From Palsa-513 sp050010595 (lineage in GTDB: Bacteria; Actinomycetota; Thermoleophilia; Solirubrobacterales; Solirubrobacteraceae): DNA of 49,948 nt. Numbering within the stretch: the first letter of the stretch is position 1; every line of letters begins with the position of its first letter. Shown one piece after another: positions 33,494-43,311 of this stretch. The notes beneath the pieces are model-generated. The model worked only from the letters and a program-made list of their open reading frames with translations. It searched no databases and was not told where the DNA came from. Where the stretch lies: the NCBI GenBank assembly GCA_050010595.1, contig JBEKKS010000018.1, positions 1-49,948 on the forward strand. Reading direction: 5' to 3'. The position numbers and the translations under genes are program-made.

Positions 33494-33922
33494 TTGGACT
33501 TCTCGAAGCTCAGTCGGGAGGACTGGATGGTCGGGGGCGGGAGCATCCTGCTGATCATCTTCCTCTTCGCACTTCCGTTCTACTCGTACTCGTACGGGCC
33601 GTACACCTACACGGCTGCCGCGACGAGCTCCCCGGACTCGATCTGGGGCATCCTCGCGCTGATCGTGGCGATCGTGATCCTCGTCGACTGGGCGCTGCAG
33701 GTCTTCAGCCCTGAGACAGCGATCCCGACGACGCCACTCGGGCGCGAGCTCACGCGGGCCGCAGCAGGCGGGCTTGTCGTCCTGCTGCTGCTGATCAAGC
33801 TGATCTCCCACACGAGCTATCTCGGTTGGGGCTGCTTCGTCGACATCATCGTCGCGCTCGTCGTGACCTACGGCGCGTGGGCGATCTCGCAGGGCAAGTC
33901 AACCGCAGTCAAGGCCGTCTAG
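33494..33922 (+). CDS. Four-helix membrane protein (paralog 1)
   Basis: 142 residues from a TTG with a very strong ribosome site (AGGAGGGC, five bases away), which decides the start. Four TM helices are visible. Recognisable points are LSREDWMVGGGSILLIIFLFALPFYSYS, the VDWALQVF turn after helix 2, and LLLIKLISHTSYLGWGCFVDIIVALVV. No named family. The next gene shares the VDW turn, the L(I/V)KL(I/L) stretch with HT, and a closing VD(I/F) helix, so the two are paralogs. Location between leuS and holA suggests a conserved core-genome position, but the role is unknown. Confidence 0.75.
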   Translation: MDFSKLSREDWMVGGGSILLIIFLFALPFYSYSYGPYTYTAAATSSPDSIWGILALIVAIVILVDWALQVFSPETAIPTTPLGRELTRAAAGGLVVLLLLIKLISHTSYLGWGCFVDIIVALVVTYGAWAISQGKSTAVKAV

Positions 33923-33989
33923 AGACGGGCCAGCGGTAGCCGGCGTCGCGCGGGGACGCGCGACGCCGGGCCGGCGCTAGGCTCGTGCC

Positions 33990-34370
33990 GTGCGGCTTCG
34001 CCGGCCTGACTTCTTGATCCTCGCGGCGGCGGCTCTGCTGATCGCCTCGCTTGTCGTCCTGCCGTGGCATTCGTTCTACGGCCTGCACTTCTCGGCGACC
34101 GACGCACCCAACTCGAAGTGGGGCGTGTGCGCGCTGCTTGCGACGGTTGCCGTACTCGTCGACTGGGCGTTCCTGACGTTCGCGGGCGAGCCGCAGGGAC
34201 GCGCGCGGAGGCGCCGAAGCCTCGCGCTCTCCGGGCTGGTGCTGGTGCTACTGCTGGTCAAGCTGCTCGATCACACCGGCAACCTCGCCTATGGCGTGCT
34301 CGTCGACTTCGGGCTGGCGGCGGTGCTCGCGAGCGCGACGACCGTGAAGGCGCGCTCGCCGCGGCCTTAA
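33990..34370 (+). CDS. Four-helix membrane protein (paralog 2)
   Basis: 126 residues from a GTG; a GTG five bases upstream is in another frame. It has four TM helices in the same plan as the preceding gene: FLILAAAALLIASLVVLPWHSFYG, the VDWAFLTF turn, an Arg-rich cytoplasmic loop (GRARRRRSLAL), then LLVKLLDHTGNLAYGVLVDFGLAAVLA. It is probably the product of a tandem duplication. It ends ten bases before holA. Confidence 0.72.
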   Translation: MRLRRPDFLILAAAALLIASLVVLPWHSFYGLHFSATDAPNSKWGVCALLATVAVLVDWAFLTFAGEPQGRARRRRSLALSGLVLVLLLVKLLDHTGNLAYGVLVDFGLAAVLASATTVKARSPRP

Positions 34371-34380
34371 GCTGAGACGC

Positions 34381-35334
34381 ATGCCGGCGCTCAAGCCCGC
34401 CTACCTGATCCACGGCGATGACCACGCTCGCGTCGGCGAGCGTCGCGCCGGGCTGCGTCGCCTGGCGCAGGACGGCGGCGGTCCACTGGAGTCCGCGTCC
34501 AGCCCTCAGGAAGCGGGCGCGTTGCTTGCGGCGCTGACGCTCGCGACGGGCTGGCGCTGCATCGTTGCCGAGGGCTGCGAGCGCTGGAGCGAGGCCGACG
34601 TGAAGGCGCACCTCGCCGCGCCACTCGACGCGATACCACCGGAGACGACGATCGCGTTCTTCGCGCTCGAGGACGGCCGCGCCAAGGCGCCGGAGCTTCT
34701 GCACACGCTCGTCAGGGCTGCAGGCGGCGACATCGCTGCGGAGAAGGCGGTTAAGGAGTGGGATCTGCCGCAATGGTTGATGGCGCGCGCCGCAGAGATG
34801 GGGCTGACGCTTGACCAGGCAGCGGCGCGCGCGCTCGTCCAGGCGATCGGCACGCGCCAGGCGCGGCTCGTGCGCGAGCTCGAGAAGCTCTCGACCGAGC
34901 TCGGGCCCGGCGCCTCGCTCGATGCGCAGGCGCTGAGCGAGCGGCTCGTGCGCTCTGCCGAGCAGAAGGTCTGGGCGCTCGCCGACGCGGTCGTCGCCGG
35001 CGACCTTGCGAGCGCGATCCGCGTCTACCTCCAGCTACGCGAGCAGGGCGAGCGCGTCGAGTCGCTCGGCTACTGGATGACGCGACGGCTGCGCGAGGCG
35101 CTCGCGGTCGCGCTCCAGCTCGAATCCGGTACGCCCGTGGCGAAGGTTCGTGCATCCCTGCGGATGCCGCCCAAGGCGTCCGCGCAGTTCGTCAGCGACG
35201 TCAGCCGCAGCGACCCCGCGAAGCTGCGCCGCGCAATCACGGCGCTCGCCGACCTCGAGCTCAACTCCCGCGGTCAATCGTCACTTGACCCGGACACGCT
35301 CGCCCTGCGCACGATCACGCAGATCGCCACTTAG
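34381..35334 (+). CDS. holA: DNA polymerase III delta subunit
   Basis: 317 residues. This clamp-loader subunit opens the beta ring. The order of motifs fits HolA: KPAYLIHGDDHARVGE at the N-terminus, an AAA+-like domain without a working Walker A, the conserved QWLMARAAEMGLTLDQAAARALVQAIG followed by ELEKLSTELG, then SAEQKVWALADAV and the C-terminal collar domain with LGYWMTRRLREALAV and LADLELNSRGQ. The length is typical (320-340). Confidence 0.92.
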   Translation: MPALKPAYLIHGDDHARVGERRAGLRRLAQDGGGPLESASSPQEAGALLAALTLATGWRCIVAEGCERWSEADVKAHLAAPLDAIPPETTIAFFALEDGRAKAPELLHTLVRAAGGDIAAEKAVKEWDLPQWLMARAAEMGLTLDQAAARALVQAIGTRQARLVRELEKLSTELGPGASLDAQALSERLVRSAEQKVWALADAVVAGDLASAIRVYLQLREQGERVESLGYWMTRRLREALAVALQLESGTPVAKVRASLRMPPKASAQFVSDVSRSDPAKLRRAITALADLELNSRGQSSLDPDTLALRTITQIAT

Positions 35335-35346
35335 GGGCGAGTCCAC

Positions 35347-35535
35347 CTACCTGCCCCAGCGGGAGTCGTCCTCGCGTGGTGGCTCGACGCGCCTGCGCCG
35401 GCGCCGTCCGATGAAATAGCCGCCGACGCCGATGATGATCAGCAGCAGGATCAGGCCAATGAAGGCACCGTGGCGGTGGTGGGTGCTCGCCCCGAGCACC
35501 AACGGGATCAGAGCTATCGCTGCGCCGAAAGGCAC
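35347..35535 (-). CDS. Small single-helix membrane protein
   Basis: About 62 residues from a GTG at 35535, thirteen bases after the rpsT stop; an upstream ATG would overlap rpsT by 50 bases. One TM helix (FIGLILLLIIIGVGGYFIG) is followed by a run of six Arg and an acidic tail (EPPREDDSRWGR). A weaker hydrophobic stretch lies before it. No ribosome site and no family seen; co-transcription with rpsT is the main support. Confidence 0.45.
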   Translation of the reverse strand: MPFGAAIALIPLVLGASTHHRHGAFIGLILLLIIIGVGGYFIGRRRRRRVEPPREDDSRWGR

Positions 35536-35548
35536 GTGCGTGCCCGGC

Positions 35549-35812
35549 TCAGCCGAGCCGGCGAGCGACGCGCGCGGCGCGGGACTTCTTGCGGGCACCC
35601 GTGTTGCGATGCAGCGCGCCCGTCTTGATTGCCTTGTCGATCTTCGAGATCAACGTGCGATGCTCGCTCGCGACACGCTCGGTGTCGCCTTCGCCGACGG
35701 CGGCCTCCAGCCGGCGGAAGTAGGTCTTGATCGCCGAGGTGTGCTGAAGGTTCTCGATCCGCTCGCGCTCGGAGCGGAGGATGCGCTTCTTCTGTGACGC
35801 GATGTTTGCCAT
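35549..35812 (-). CDS. rpsT: 30S ribosomal protein S20
   Basis: 87 residues from the ATG at 35812; an open extension upstream is not part of the protein. The N-terminus MANIASQKKRILRSERERI, the core TYFRRLEAAV, and the C-terminal IDKAIKTGALHRNTGARKKSRAARV are diagnostic of S20, which binds 16S rRNA. It is divergent from murJ. A TATAGT element at 35850-35855 (minus strand) is a likely -10 for it. Confidence 0.97.
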   Translation of the reverse strand: MANIASQKKRILRSERERIENLQHTSAIKTYFRRLEAAVGEGDTERVASEHRTLISKIDKAIKTGALHRNTGARKKSRAARVARRLG

Positions 35813-35861
35813 GTGCGGGTAAGGCGAACCGATGCCGCCTCGCGCCTTACTATAGCTGGCG

Positions 35862-37475
35862 TTGAGCGCCAGTACTCCAGCCGCCAGGCGTGCGGCAGAC
35901 ACGGGTCAGCCAGGGCGAGTCGCGCGCAACACTGCGATCTTCTCGATCGCGACCGCCTTCTCGCGCGTCGCGGGCCTGATCCGCGAGATCGTCGCGGCTG
36001 CCCTGTTCGGCACCACGCCGGCGGCCTCGGCGTTCACGCTCGCCTTCCAGATCCCGAACCTCGTCGCGAACCTGTTTGCCAACGCCGCGCTGTCGGCCGC
36101 GTTCGTGCCCGTGTTCACCGACCTGCTGCGCCAGGGCAAGCGCCGCGAGGCGATGGAGCTCGCCTCCTCGCTGCTCTGGATCATGCTGATCGCGCTAGCC
36201 GCGATCACCGCCTTCTTCGTCCTCGCGGCGGGCGTGATCATGCCCCTGTTCCTCGCCTCGAGCCTCTCGAGTCAGCGCGGGATCGCGGTGCTGCTCTCGC
36301 AGATCCTCTTCCCGGTCGTGCTGCTGCTCGGGCTGACGAGCCTCTTCACCGGAATCCTCCAGTCCTTCCAGCGCTTCACGATGGCGGCCGTCGCGCCGGC
36401 GATCTGGAACCTCGTGATCATCGTCCTGACGGTCTACCTGCACCCGAAGTACTCCTCGAGCCATTACGGGATCGAGGCGTACGCGATCGCGATCCTTGCC
36501 GCGACGGTCGTGCAGATGCTGCTAGTGCTCAGCGCGCTGACGCGGATCGACTTCCGCCTCTCGCTGCACATCAACCGCCACGACCCGCGCGTACGCCAGG
36601 TCTTTGCGCTGATGCTGCCGGTGACGATCGGGCTCGGCATCGTCAACCTCGACCAGCTGATCAACTCGGCGTTCGGCGGTCTCGTCAACGCGCAAGTGCC
36701 GCGCGCGATCGACCAGGCGTTCCGCATCTACATGCTTCCGCAGGGCATCTTCAGCGTCGCGGTCGCGACCGTCCTCTTCCCGACGCTCAGCCGGATGGCC
36801 TCCGAGCGCGACCCGGTCGGCATGCGCCGAGCGCTCGCGATCGGGATGCGCCAGATAAACCTGATGCTGATCCCCGCCGCGGCGTTCCTGATGGTGTTCG
36901 CGACGCCGGTGATCAGGCTTGTCTACCAGCACGGCCAGTTCAACAACTACTCGACGCACCTCGCGTCGATTGCGCTGATCTGGTTCGCCGCGAGCCTCCC
37001 GTTCGGCGGCTTGAACCTGTTGCTGACGCGCACGTTCTTCGCGCTACAGAGGCCTTGGATCCCGACCGGGTTCGCGGCGCTCAACATGACGATCGACATC
37101 ATCATCAGCCTCGGGTTCTACAAGCCGTTTGGCATCTCGGGCCTGATCCTCGGCACGCTCGCGGGCAACGTCGTGATGACCGTGCTGCTGCTGCGCCGTC
37201 TGCGGACGGGCTTCAACGGCCGCCTCGAGGGGCCCCAGACGCTGATGATCACGGCCCGGGTCCTCGCCGCATCCGCCTTCATGGCGCTAGCCGCATGGCT
37301 CGTTTGGCGCCTGCTCGACGCAGTCCTCGGCGGCTCGGTCCCGGCGCAGGTCGTCGAGGTTGGCGGCGCCGCCGCGGTCGGCGGCTGGCTCTACATGCGC
37401 ACGGTCCTGCGGATGAAGATCCCCGAGGCCTTCCAGGTCGAGCAGATGCTGTTCGGTCGCTTCCGGCGGTCCTAA
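35862..37475 (+). CDS. murJ: Lipid II flippase MurJ (MviN family)
   Basis: 537 residues from a TTG; an ATG at 35832 in the same frame is cut off by a stop, so TTG is the best visible start. Fourteen TM helices. Family marks are NTAIFSIATAFSRVAGLIREIVAAALFG at the N-terminus, AFQIPNLVANLFANAALSAAFVPVF, LPQGIFSVAVATVLFPTLSR, and FALQRPWIPTGFAALNM. MurJ moves the peptidoglycan precursor across the membrane. It lacks the long kinase-like C-terminus of the mycobacterial MviN, so it is the short form. Its stop overlaps the convergent vapC stop by four bases. Confidence 0.93.
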   Translation: MSASTPAARRAADTGQPGRVARNTAIFSIATAFSRVAGLIREIVAAALFGTTPAASAFTLAFQIPNLVANLFANAALSAAFVPVFTDLLRQGKRREAMELASSLLWIMLIALAAITAFFVLAAGVIMPLFLASSLSSQRGIAVLLSQILFPVVLLLGLTSLFTGILQSFQRFTMAAVAPAIWNLVIIVLTVYLHPKYSSSHYGIEAYAIAILAATVVQMLLVLSALTRIDFRLSLHINRHDPRVRQVFALMLPVTIGLGIVNLDQLINSAFGGLVNAQVPRAIDQAFRIYMLPQGIFSVAVATVLFPTLSRMASERDPVGMRRALAIGMRQINLMLIPAAAFLMVFATPVIRLVYQHGQFNNYSTHLASIALIWFAASLPFGGLNLLLTRTFFALQRPWIPTGFAALNMTIDIIISLGFYKPFGISGLILGTLAGNVVMTVLLLRRLRTGFNGRLEGPQTLMITARVLAASAFMALAAWLVWRLLDAVLGGSVPAQVVEVGGAAAVGGWLYMRTVLRMKIPEAFQVEQMLFGRFRRS

Positions 37476-37864
37476 CCCTCGGTCGGTGCCACGACGAGGC
37501 CGAGCCGAGCGCCAGCGCGCAGCAGGCGGCCGTCGAGTGTGACGACGCGACAGCCGAGCAGCCGCGCGAGCGCTAGGTACTCGGCGTCGTAGAGCTTCGC
37601 CCAGCCGAGCTCGTCCCCGATCCGCCAGGCTGTCTCGGCAAGGTCGCGGTGCTCTGTCGCCTTCACCGGGCAGCGCTCGAGCCGGCCGAGCGCGTCATGA
37701 GCATCCTCGGTCGCGATCTCGCCGCGCCAGGCGAGCTCGTGCAGCGCCGAGCGTGCTTCTGACCACATCAGCGGCGGCGCGTAGAGGTCGGGGTCACGCA
37801 ACGCGGCGAAACCGCCGTCGCGGTGGCTCGCACGAACCGCTATCGACGCGTCCACAACCAGCAT
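37472..37864 (-). CDS. PIN-domain ribonuclease toxin (VapC-like)
   Basis: 130 residues. The PIN fold with its four acidic metal ligands is visible: VVDASIAV (D5), MWSEARSAL (Glu), KLYDAEYLALA (Asp) and VVTLDGRLL (Asp). VapC-type toxins cleave tRNA or rRNA. Its ATG overlaps the stop of the upstream HTH gene by one base (TGATG), the usual layout of a toxin-antitoxin operon with antitoxin first. Confidence 0.88.
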   Translation of the reverse strand: MLVVDASIAVRASHRDGGFAALRDPDLYAPPLMWSEARSALHELAWRGEIATEDAHDALGRLERCPVKATEHRDLAETAWRIGDELGWAKLYDAEYLALARLLGCRVVTLDGRLLRAGARLGLVVAPTEG

Positions 37865-38112
37865 CAGTGGCTGTCGCGGTGCTTGCGAATAACGGCTTCC
37901 CAGTTGGGCTGCGGCCGCCCAGAGGCGAAGTAGCGCAGCGCCTCCGGCACCGGCGGATCGTCAGGATCGGCGTAGAGCGCGTCGAGGTCGGTCTCCTCGA
38001 TGACGTGCTGCGTGCCGATCTTGCGCGCCGGGAGCTTGCCGGCGCGGATCCAGCGTCGGACCGTCTCCGGGTCGCGGCCGACGCGGCGAGCGACTTCAGG
38101 GACGGTGAGCAT
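37864..38112 (-). CDS. Excisionase/MerR-type HTH protein, probable antitoxin
   Basis: 82 residues. An N-terminal helix-turn-helix of the excisionase (HTH_17) type is plain: LTVPEVARRVGRDPETVRRWIRAGKLPARKIG. The rest is acidic and probably wraps the PIN toxin (YADPDDPPVPEALRYF). It is coupled to the toxin gene. A TAGTAT element (38124-38119, minus strand) lies six bases before the ATG, so the mRNA should be leaderless. As for most antitoxins, autorepression is expected. HTH_17 antitoxins for PIN toxins are less usual than AbrB or RHH types. Confidence 0.8.
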   Translation of the reverse strand: MLTVPEVARRVGRDPETVRRWIRAGKLPARKIGTQHVIEETDLDALYADPDDPPVPEALRYFASGRPQPNWEAVIRKHRDSH

Positions 38113-38132
38113 CGCATGATACTACTACACGG

Positions 38133-38768
38133 GTGAAGCCGATCTTCGACGCCGTGATCTTCGACAACGACGGCCTGCTGCTCGACACCGAGACGGCCTG
38201 GACGCGCGCCGAGCAGCGCATCTGGGCCAGACGCGGCCGCGAGTTCACAATCGAGGACAAGCGCGCGATGCTCGGCTCCGCCGGGGCGCTCGCGGAGGCG
38301 AACCTCGAGCGGCTGCTGGAGCTGCCTGGGGAGGGACCGGCGCTCTTGCGCGAGCTGCAAGACCTCGCGCTCGAGGAGATCGCCGTCAGCGCCGACCCCC
38401 TGCCTGGTGCACTCGAGCTGCTCGCGCGGCTGCGCGCGCAGGGCATTCCGCTCGGGCTCGCGTCGAACTCCAATCGCGACTTCGTCGAGCAGGCGCTCGC
38501 TACCGCCGGCGTCAGGCGAGACACATTCGCTGCCACTCTGACCGGGGACGAAGTCCCTCATCCAAAACCCGCCCCCGACATCTACCTGCTCGTTTGCGAA
38601 GCGCTCGGCGTGCGCCCGCAGCGCACGGCCGTGCTCGAGGATTCGCCGACCGGCGTCGCCGCGGCGGTCGCCGCGGGCTGCTTCACGATCGGGATCTCCT
38701 CGATCGAAGGCGTCGTGCTCGACCAGGCCGACGTCGTCGTCGACTCGCTCGCGCAGGCGCCCGTCTAG
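38133..38768 (+). CDS. HAD-superfamily phosphatase (phosphoglycolate phosphatase/beta-PGM-like)
   Basis: 211 residues from a GTG. HAD motifs are complete: motif I FDNDGLLLDTE with nucleophile Asp11 and Asp13, motif II LASNSN, motif III Lys in HPKPAPDIYL, and motif IV LEDSPTGVAAA. A helical cap domain lies between motif I and II (residues of about 18-85), typical of subclass I. It hydrolyses a small phosphate ester or moves a phosphate within a sugar; the substrate is not readable. It is convergent with the HD-domain gene, overlapping it by four bases. Confidence 0.9.
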   Translation: MKPIFDAVIFDNDGLLLDTETAWTRAEQRIWARRGREFTIEDKRAMLGSAGALAEANLERLLELPGEGPALLRELQDLALEEIAVSADPLPGALELLARLRAQGIPLGLASNSNRDFVEQALATAGVRRDTFAATLTGDEVPHPKPAPDIYLLVCEALGVRPQRTAVLEDSPTGVAAAVAAGCFTIGISSIEGVVLDQADVVVDSLAQAPV

Positions 38769-39331
38769 GCCAGGCCGAGCGCCTGCGCCTGGCCCTCGAG
38801 CGCGGCCGCAACGAACGCGACGTGCTCGTCGAAGTCGACGCCGAGCGCCGCTGCGGATGATTCGAGCTCCTCGCGGTTGACGGCTGCTGCGAAGGATGGC
38901 TGGCGCAGCTTCTTGCGCACCGACTTCGGCGTCAGTCCGTTCAGGCGCTCGGGGCGCACCATCGCGCAGGCGACGATGAAGCCCGACAGCTCGTCGACCG
39001 CGCGCAGTGTCAGCTCGAGCGGGGTCTGGGCCTCGACGCCGAGGTAGTCGGCGTGGGCGGCGATCGCGCGCACCATCTCAGGCGGCGCGTCGCGGCGCTC
39101 GAGCTCGGCGATGATGATCCGCGGGTGCCCGGTCTCGAGGTCCGGGTAGCGCTCGTAGTCGGCGTCGTGCAGGAGTCCAGTGACGCCCCAGAGCTCGACA
39201 TCGGCGCCGTCGCGCTGCGCATACGCGCGGAGCGCTGCCTCGACGGCCAGGCAGTGGCGGCGCAGCGGCGCGCTCTGCACCCACTCGCAGAGCAACTCCC
39301 AGGCCTCGTCACGCGTCAGCGCCACACTCAC
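38765..39331 (-). CDS. HD-domain protein
   Basis: 188 residues. The HD metal-dependent phosphohydrolase motif is visible: an early His in RRHCLAVEAAL, the HD pair in LLHDADYERYPD, then a His in ETGHP, AIAAHADYLG and an Asp in RAVDELSGFI. Such small stand-alone HD proteins act on nucleotides or other phosphate compounds. The C-terminal 60 residues (LTPKSVRKKLRQPSFAAAVN) are also seen in related proteins. Convergent with the HAD gene, so not in one operon with it. Confidence 0.88.
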   Translation of the reverse strand: MSVALTRDEAWELLCEWVQSAPLRRHCLAVEAALRAYAQRDGADVELWGVTGLLHDADYERYPDLETGHPRIIIAELERRDAPPEMVRAIAAHADYLGVEAQTPLELTLRAVDELSGFIVACAMVRPERLNGLTPKSVRKKLRQPSFAAAVNREELESSAAALGVDFDEHVAFVAAALEGQAQALGLA

Positions 39332-39393
39332 GCCATCAGCCTAGCTGCGGCGCGTGCGGCCGGAGGGCCGCACAGTACGCTGAATCCCCAGCC

Positions 39394-41217
<1,824 letters not shown>

Positions 41218-41258
41218 GGCGGGGGCGTTCTGGTCCGGCCTCCTCGCTGGCTTCATGC

Positions 41259-41279
41259 GGGTGCGGGTGCGGGTAGGGG
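41259..41279 (+). other. G-quadruplex-capable G tract
   Basis: Four G runs occur in 21 bases, GGG-TGC-GGG-TGC-GGG-TA-GGGG, which fits the standard quadruplex rule with short loops. It lies on the coding strand, 42 bases after lepA and 78 before the phosphatase gene, in a 139-base gap with no other gene. Confidence 0.5.
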
Positions 41280-41356
41280 TCTTGCGTTATCGGGGTCTGG
41301 CGTACCGGCTTGGGTTTAGGCGGTTTGTGCGCTCTAGGTAGGGTGGTGGTGAGCGT

Positions 41357-41872
41357 ATGGATGGTTCTAGGGAGCAGCGTGTGAGCAGGCGAGGATGGCC
41401 CGCCGAAGGCGGGACACCGCAGCGAATCCTGTTCGTCTGCACGGGGAATATCTGCCGCTCGCCGACCGCTGAGGCGGTGATGCGCAAGATCGTGGGGGAG
41501 GCGGGGCTTGGCTCGGAGTTCGCGATCGACTCGGCTGGGACCGGTTCCTGGCATGAGGGCGAGCCGGCGCAGGAGCTGGCGGTGCGGGTCGCGGCAGGGC
41601 ACGGCTATGAGATCGAGGGGGTGGCGCGGCGCGTCGAGCCGGGGGACCTGGGGAGTTATGACGTGATCGTGGCGCTCGACCATTCGCATCTGCGCGCGCT
41701 GCGCGACATGACTCTCGATGTCGAGTCGAGGTTGAAGGTTAGGCTTCTCGTCCCCGATGAGGACGTGCCGGATCCCTACGGCGGCTCCGAGGCGGAGTTC
41801 GAGCGGACGTTCGCGCTGATCGAGCGCGGCTGCCGCGAGCTCTTCGCCGAGCTCACCGCAGCGCCGTTTTGA
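41357..41872 (+). CDS. Low-molecular-weight protein-tyrosine phosphatase
   Basis: 171 residues. The catalytic loop VCTGNICRS gives Cys28 and Arg34 of the CX5R motif. The general-acid loop DVPDPYGGS gives the catalytic Asp in the expected place near the C-terminus. The N-terminal 22 residues precede the first strand and may be shorter if an internal GTG (codon 9) is used. Such enzymes remove phosphate from tyrosine or act in polysaccharide export control or arsenate reduction; no partner kinase gene is nearby. Confidence 0.93.
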   Translation: MDGSREQRVSRRGWPAEGGTPQRILFVCTGNICRSPTAEAVMRKIVGEAGLGSEFAIDSAGTGSWHEGEPAQELAVRVAAGHGYEIEGVARRVEPGDLGSYDVIVALDHSHLRALRDMTLDVESRLKVRLLVPDEDVPDPYGGSEAEFERTFALIERGCRELFAELTAAPF

Positions 41873-41971
41873 GCGCATAGAGCGGGATTCGCGCTGCGCG
41901 CCGCGCGCAGTTTGCGAATACTCGCGCCACCGCCGCCGTCCCGCGCGGCGGTCGACGTCGGAGGACGGCCA

Positions 41972-43300
41972 ATGCGCGCTTCTCTACGTGGGCAAGGCCG
42001 GCGGGCGCTGCTCGCTGCGGTCGTCGCCGTGCTCGCACTCGCGGCGAACATCGCTCGAGCCGACGTCGATCCCGATCCGACGAACGTAACCGGCAGCCTG
42101 ATCGCGGGCGGCGAGCTGTCCGGGACCGTCGCGATCGACTTCCTCGCGAACGCGAGCGCGACATACACGGCGACGCTCAGCGTCGACGGCAACGCGCTGG
42201 TGAGCGCCCAGGTACTCCAGGGCGCGGGCCAGCTCTCGCTCGATACGACCCAGCTCGTCGACGGCGACCACAGCGTGCTCGTGACGGTTACCGACGGCGC
42301 CACCACAGCGACCGTCTGGAGCGGCACGATCGAGACGCTCAATGCGCCCCAGGGCGGGGCGCCCGCGGTCAGCGGAACGCCGGCGATCGGCGCCACGCTC
42401 ACCGCGAGTCCGGGGAGCTGGACGCCGGCCCCGACGGCGATCGCCTACCAGTGGCAGCGCTGCACCCCGAGCGTCAGTCTCTGTACGCCGATCGCGGGCG
42501 CGAACGGCGCCAGCTACCAGGTGGGTAGCGCCGACGCCGACTCCCAGCTCGAGGTCCAGGTGCTCGCGAGCAACGCGAACGGGACCGCGGTCGCGACCTC
42601 CGCCCCGACCGCCCCGGTCGCCAGTGGCGCGGGGGCGAGCGCCAGTACCGGCGCTGGCGCCAGCAGCTGCAGCGATCCTCAGCTGATAGCTCAGCTCGCC
42701 GGACACGCGACGGAGACGGTCGCGCTTGGTGCCGGTGCGACGCTCGAGGGAGAGCTCGAATGCGCCGGCAGTGGGATCGGCGGCGCGACGCTCGAGCTCG
42801 CGATCGCGGCGCCCAGCGCCACTGCGCAACCGAGCTACGCGAGCGTCCAGACCGGCGCCGACGGGTCCTTCAGCTACACGCTTCCGGCCGGTCCCTCGCG
42901 CGATGTGACGCTCAGCTACCGCTCGGATCCGAACGCGACGCAGCCGGCCGCGCTCGCGAGTGTCGCGCTGCTCGTGCGGCCGCGGATCACGCTCGCGATC
43001 ACGCCGCGCACGACGACCAATCACCACACGATCACCTTCAGCGGCCGCGTCTACGGCGGGCACATCGCTGCCGGCGGGCTGCCGCTCCAGCTCGAGTACC
43101 TCGAGGGCAGGCGCTGGATGATCTACACCGACGTCCGCGCTGGTTCGGCCGGCGGGCGCTACAGCTACCGCTACACGTTCGAGCGCACGACCGAGTCGAT
43201 CACCTACACGTTCCGCGTCGCGATTCCGGCGAGCGGCGTCAGCGATTACCCCTACGAACCCGTCGCGAGCGCACCGGCATCGGTGCACGTGAGTCCGTAG
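41972..43300 (+). CDS. Secreted Ig-like repeat protein
   Basis: 442 residues from the ATG at 41972, fixed by GGAGGA six bases upstream. Signal peptide of about 30 residues, ending NIARA. The mature protein is beta-rich: a first Ig-like domain (about 35-125), a second with the APAVSGTPAIGATLTASPGSW motif and the WQRC strand (about 130-210) that is common in actinobacterial surface proteins, an Ala/Ser/Gly linker, and two more beta domains (about 235-330 and 345-440). Five Cys are visible. There is no anchor at the C-terminus, so it is probably released or held by its partners. Confidence 0.8.
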   Translation: MRASLRGQGRRALLAAVVAVLALAANIARADVDPDPTNVTGSLIAGGELSGTVAIDFLANASATYTATLSVDGNALVSAQVLQGAGQLSLDTTQLVDGDHSVLVTVTDGATTATVWSGTIETLNAPQGGAPAVSGTPAIGATLTASPGSWTPAPTAIAYQWQRCTPSVSLCTPIAGANGASYQVGSADADSQLEVQVLASNANGTAVATSAPTAPVASGAGASASTGAGASSCSDPQLIAQLAGHATETVALGAGATLEGELECAGSGIGGATLELAIAAPSATAQPSYASVQTGADGSFSYTLPAGPSRDVTLSYRSDPNATQPAALASVALLVRPRITLAITPRTTTNHHTITFSGRVYGGHIAAGGLPLQLEYLEGRRWMIYTDVRAGSAGGRYSYRYTFERTTESITYTFRVAIPASGVSDYPYEPVASAPASVHVSP

Positions 43301-43311
43301 AACTGTCTGCG

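Noticed and set aside
35813..37576. A 587-residue frame overlapping murJ.
   Set aside because: Arg/Pro-rich out-of-frame shadow; murJ in the other frame has 14 helices and family motifs.
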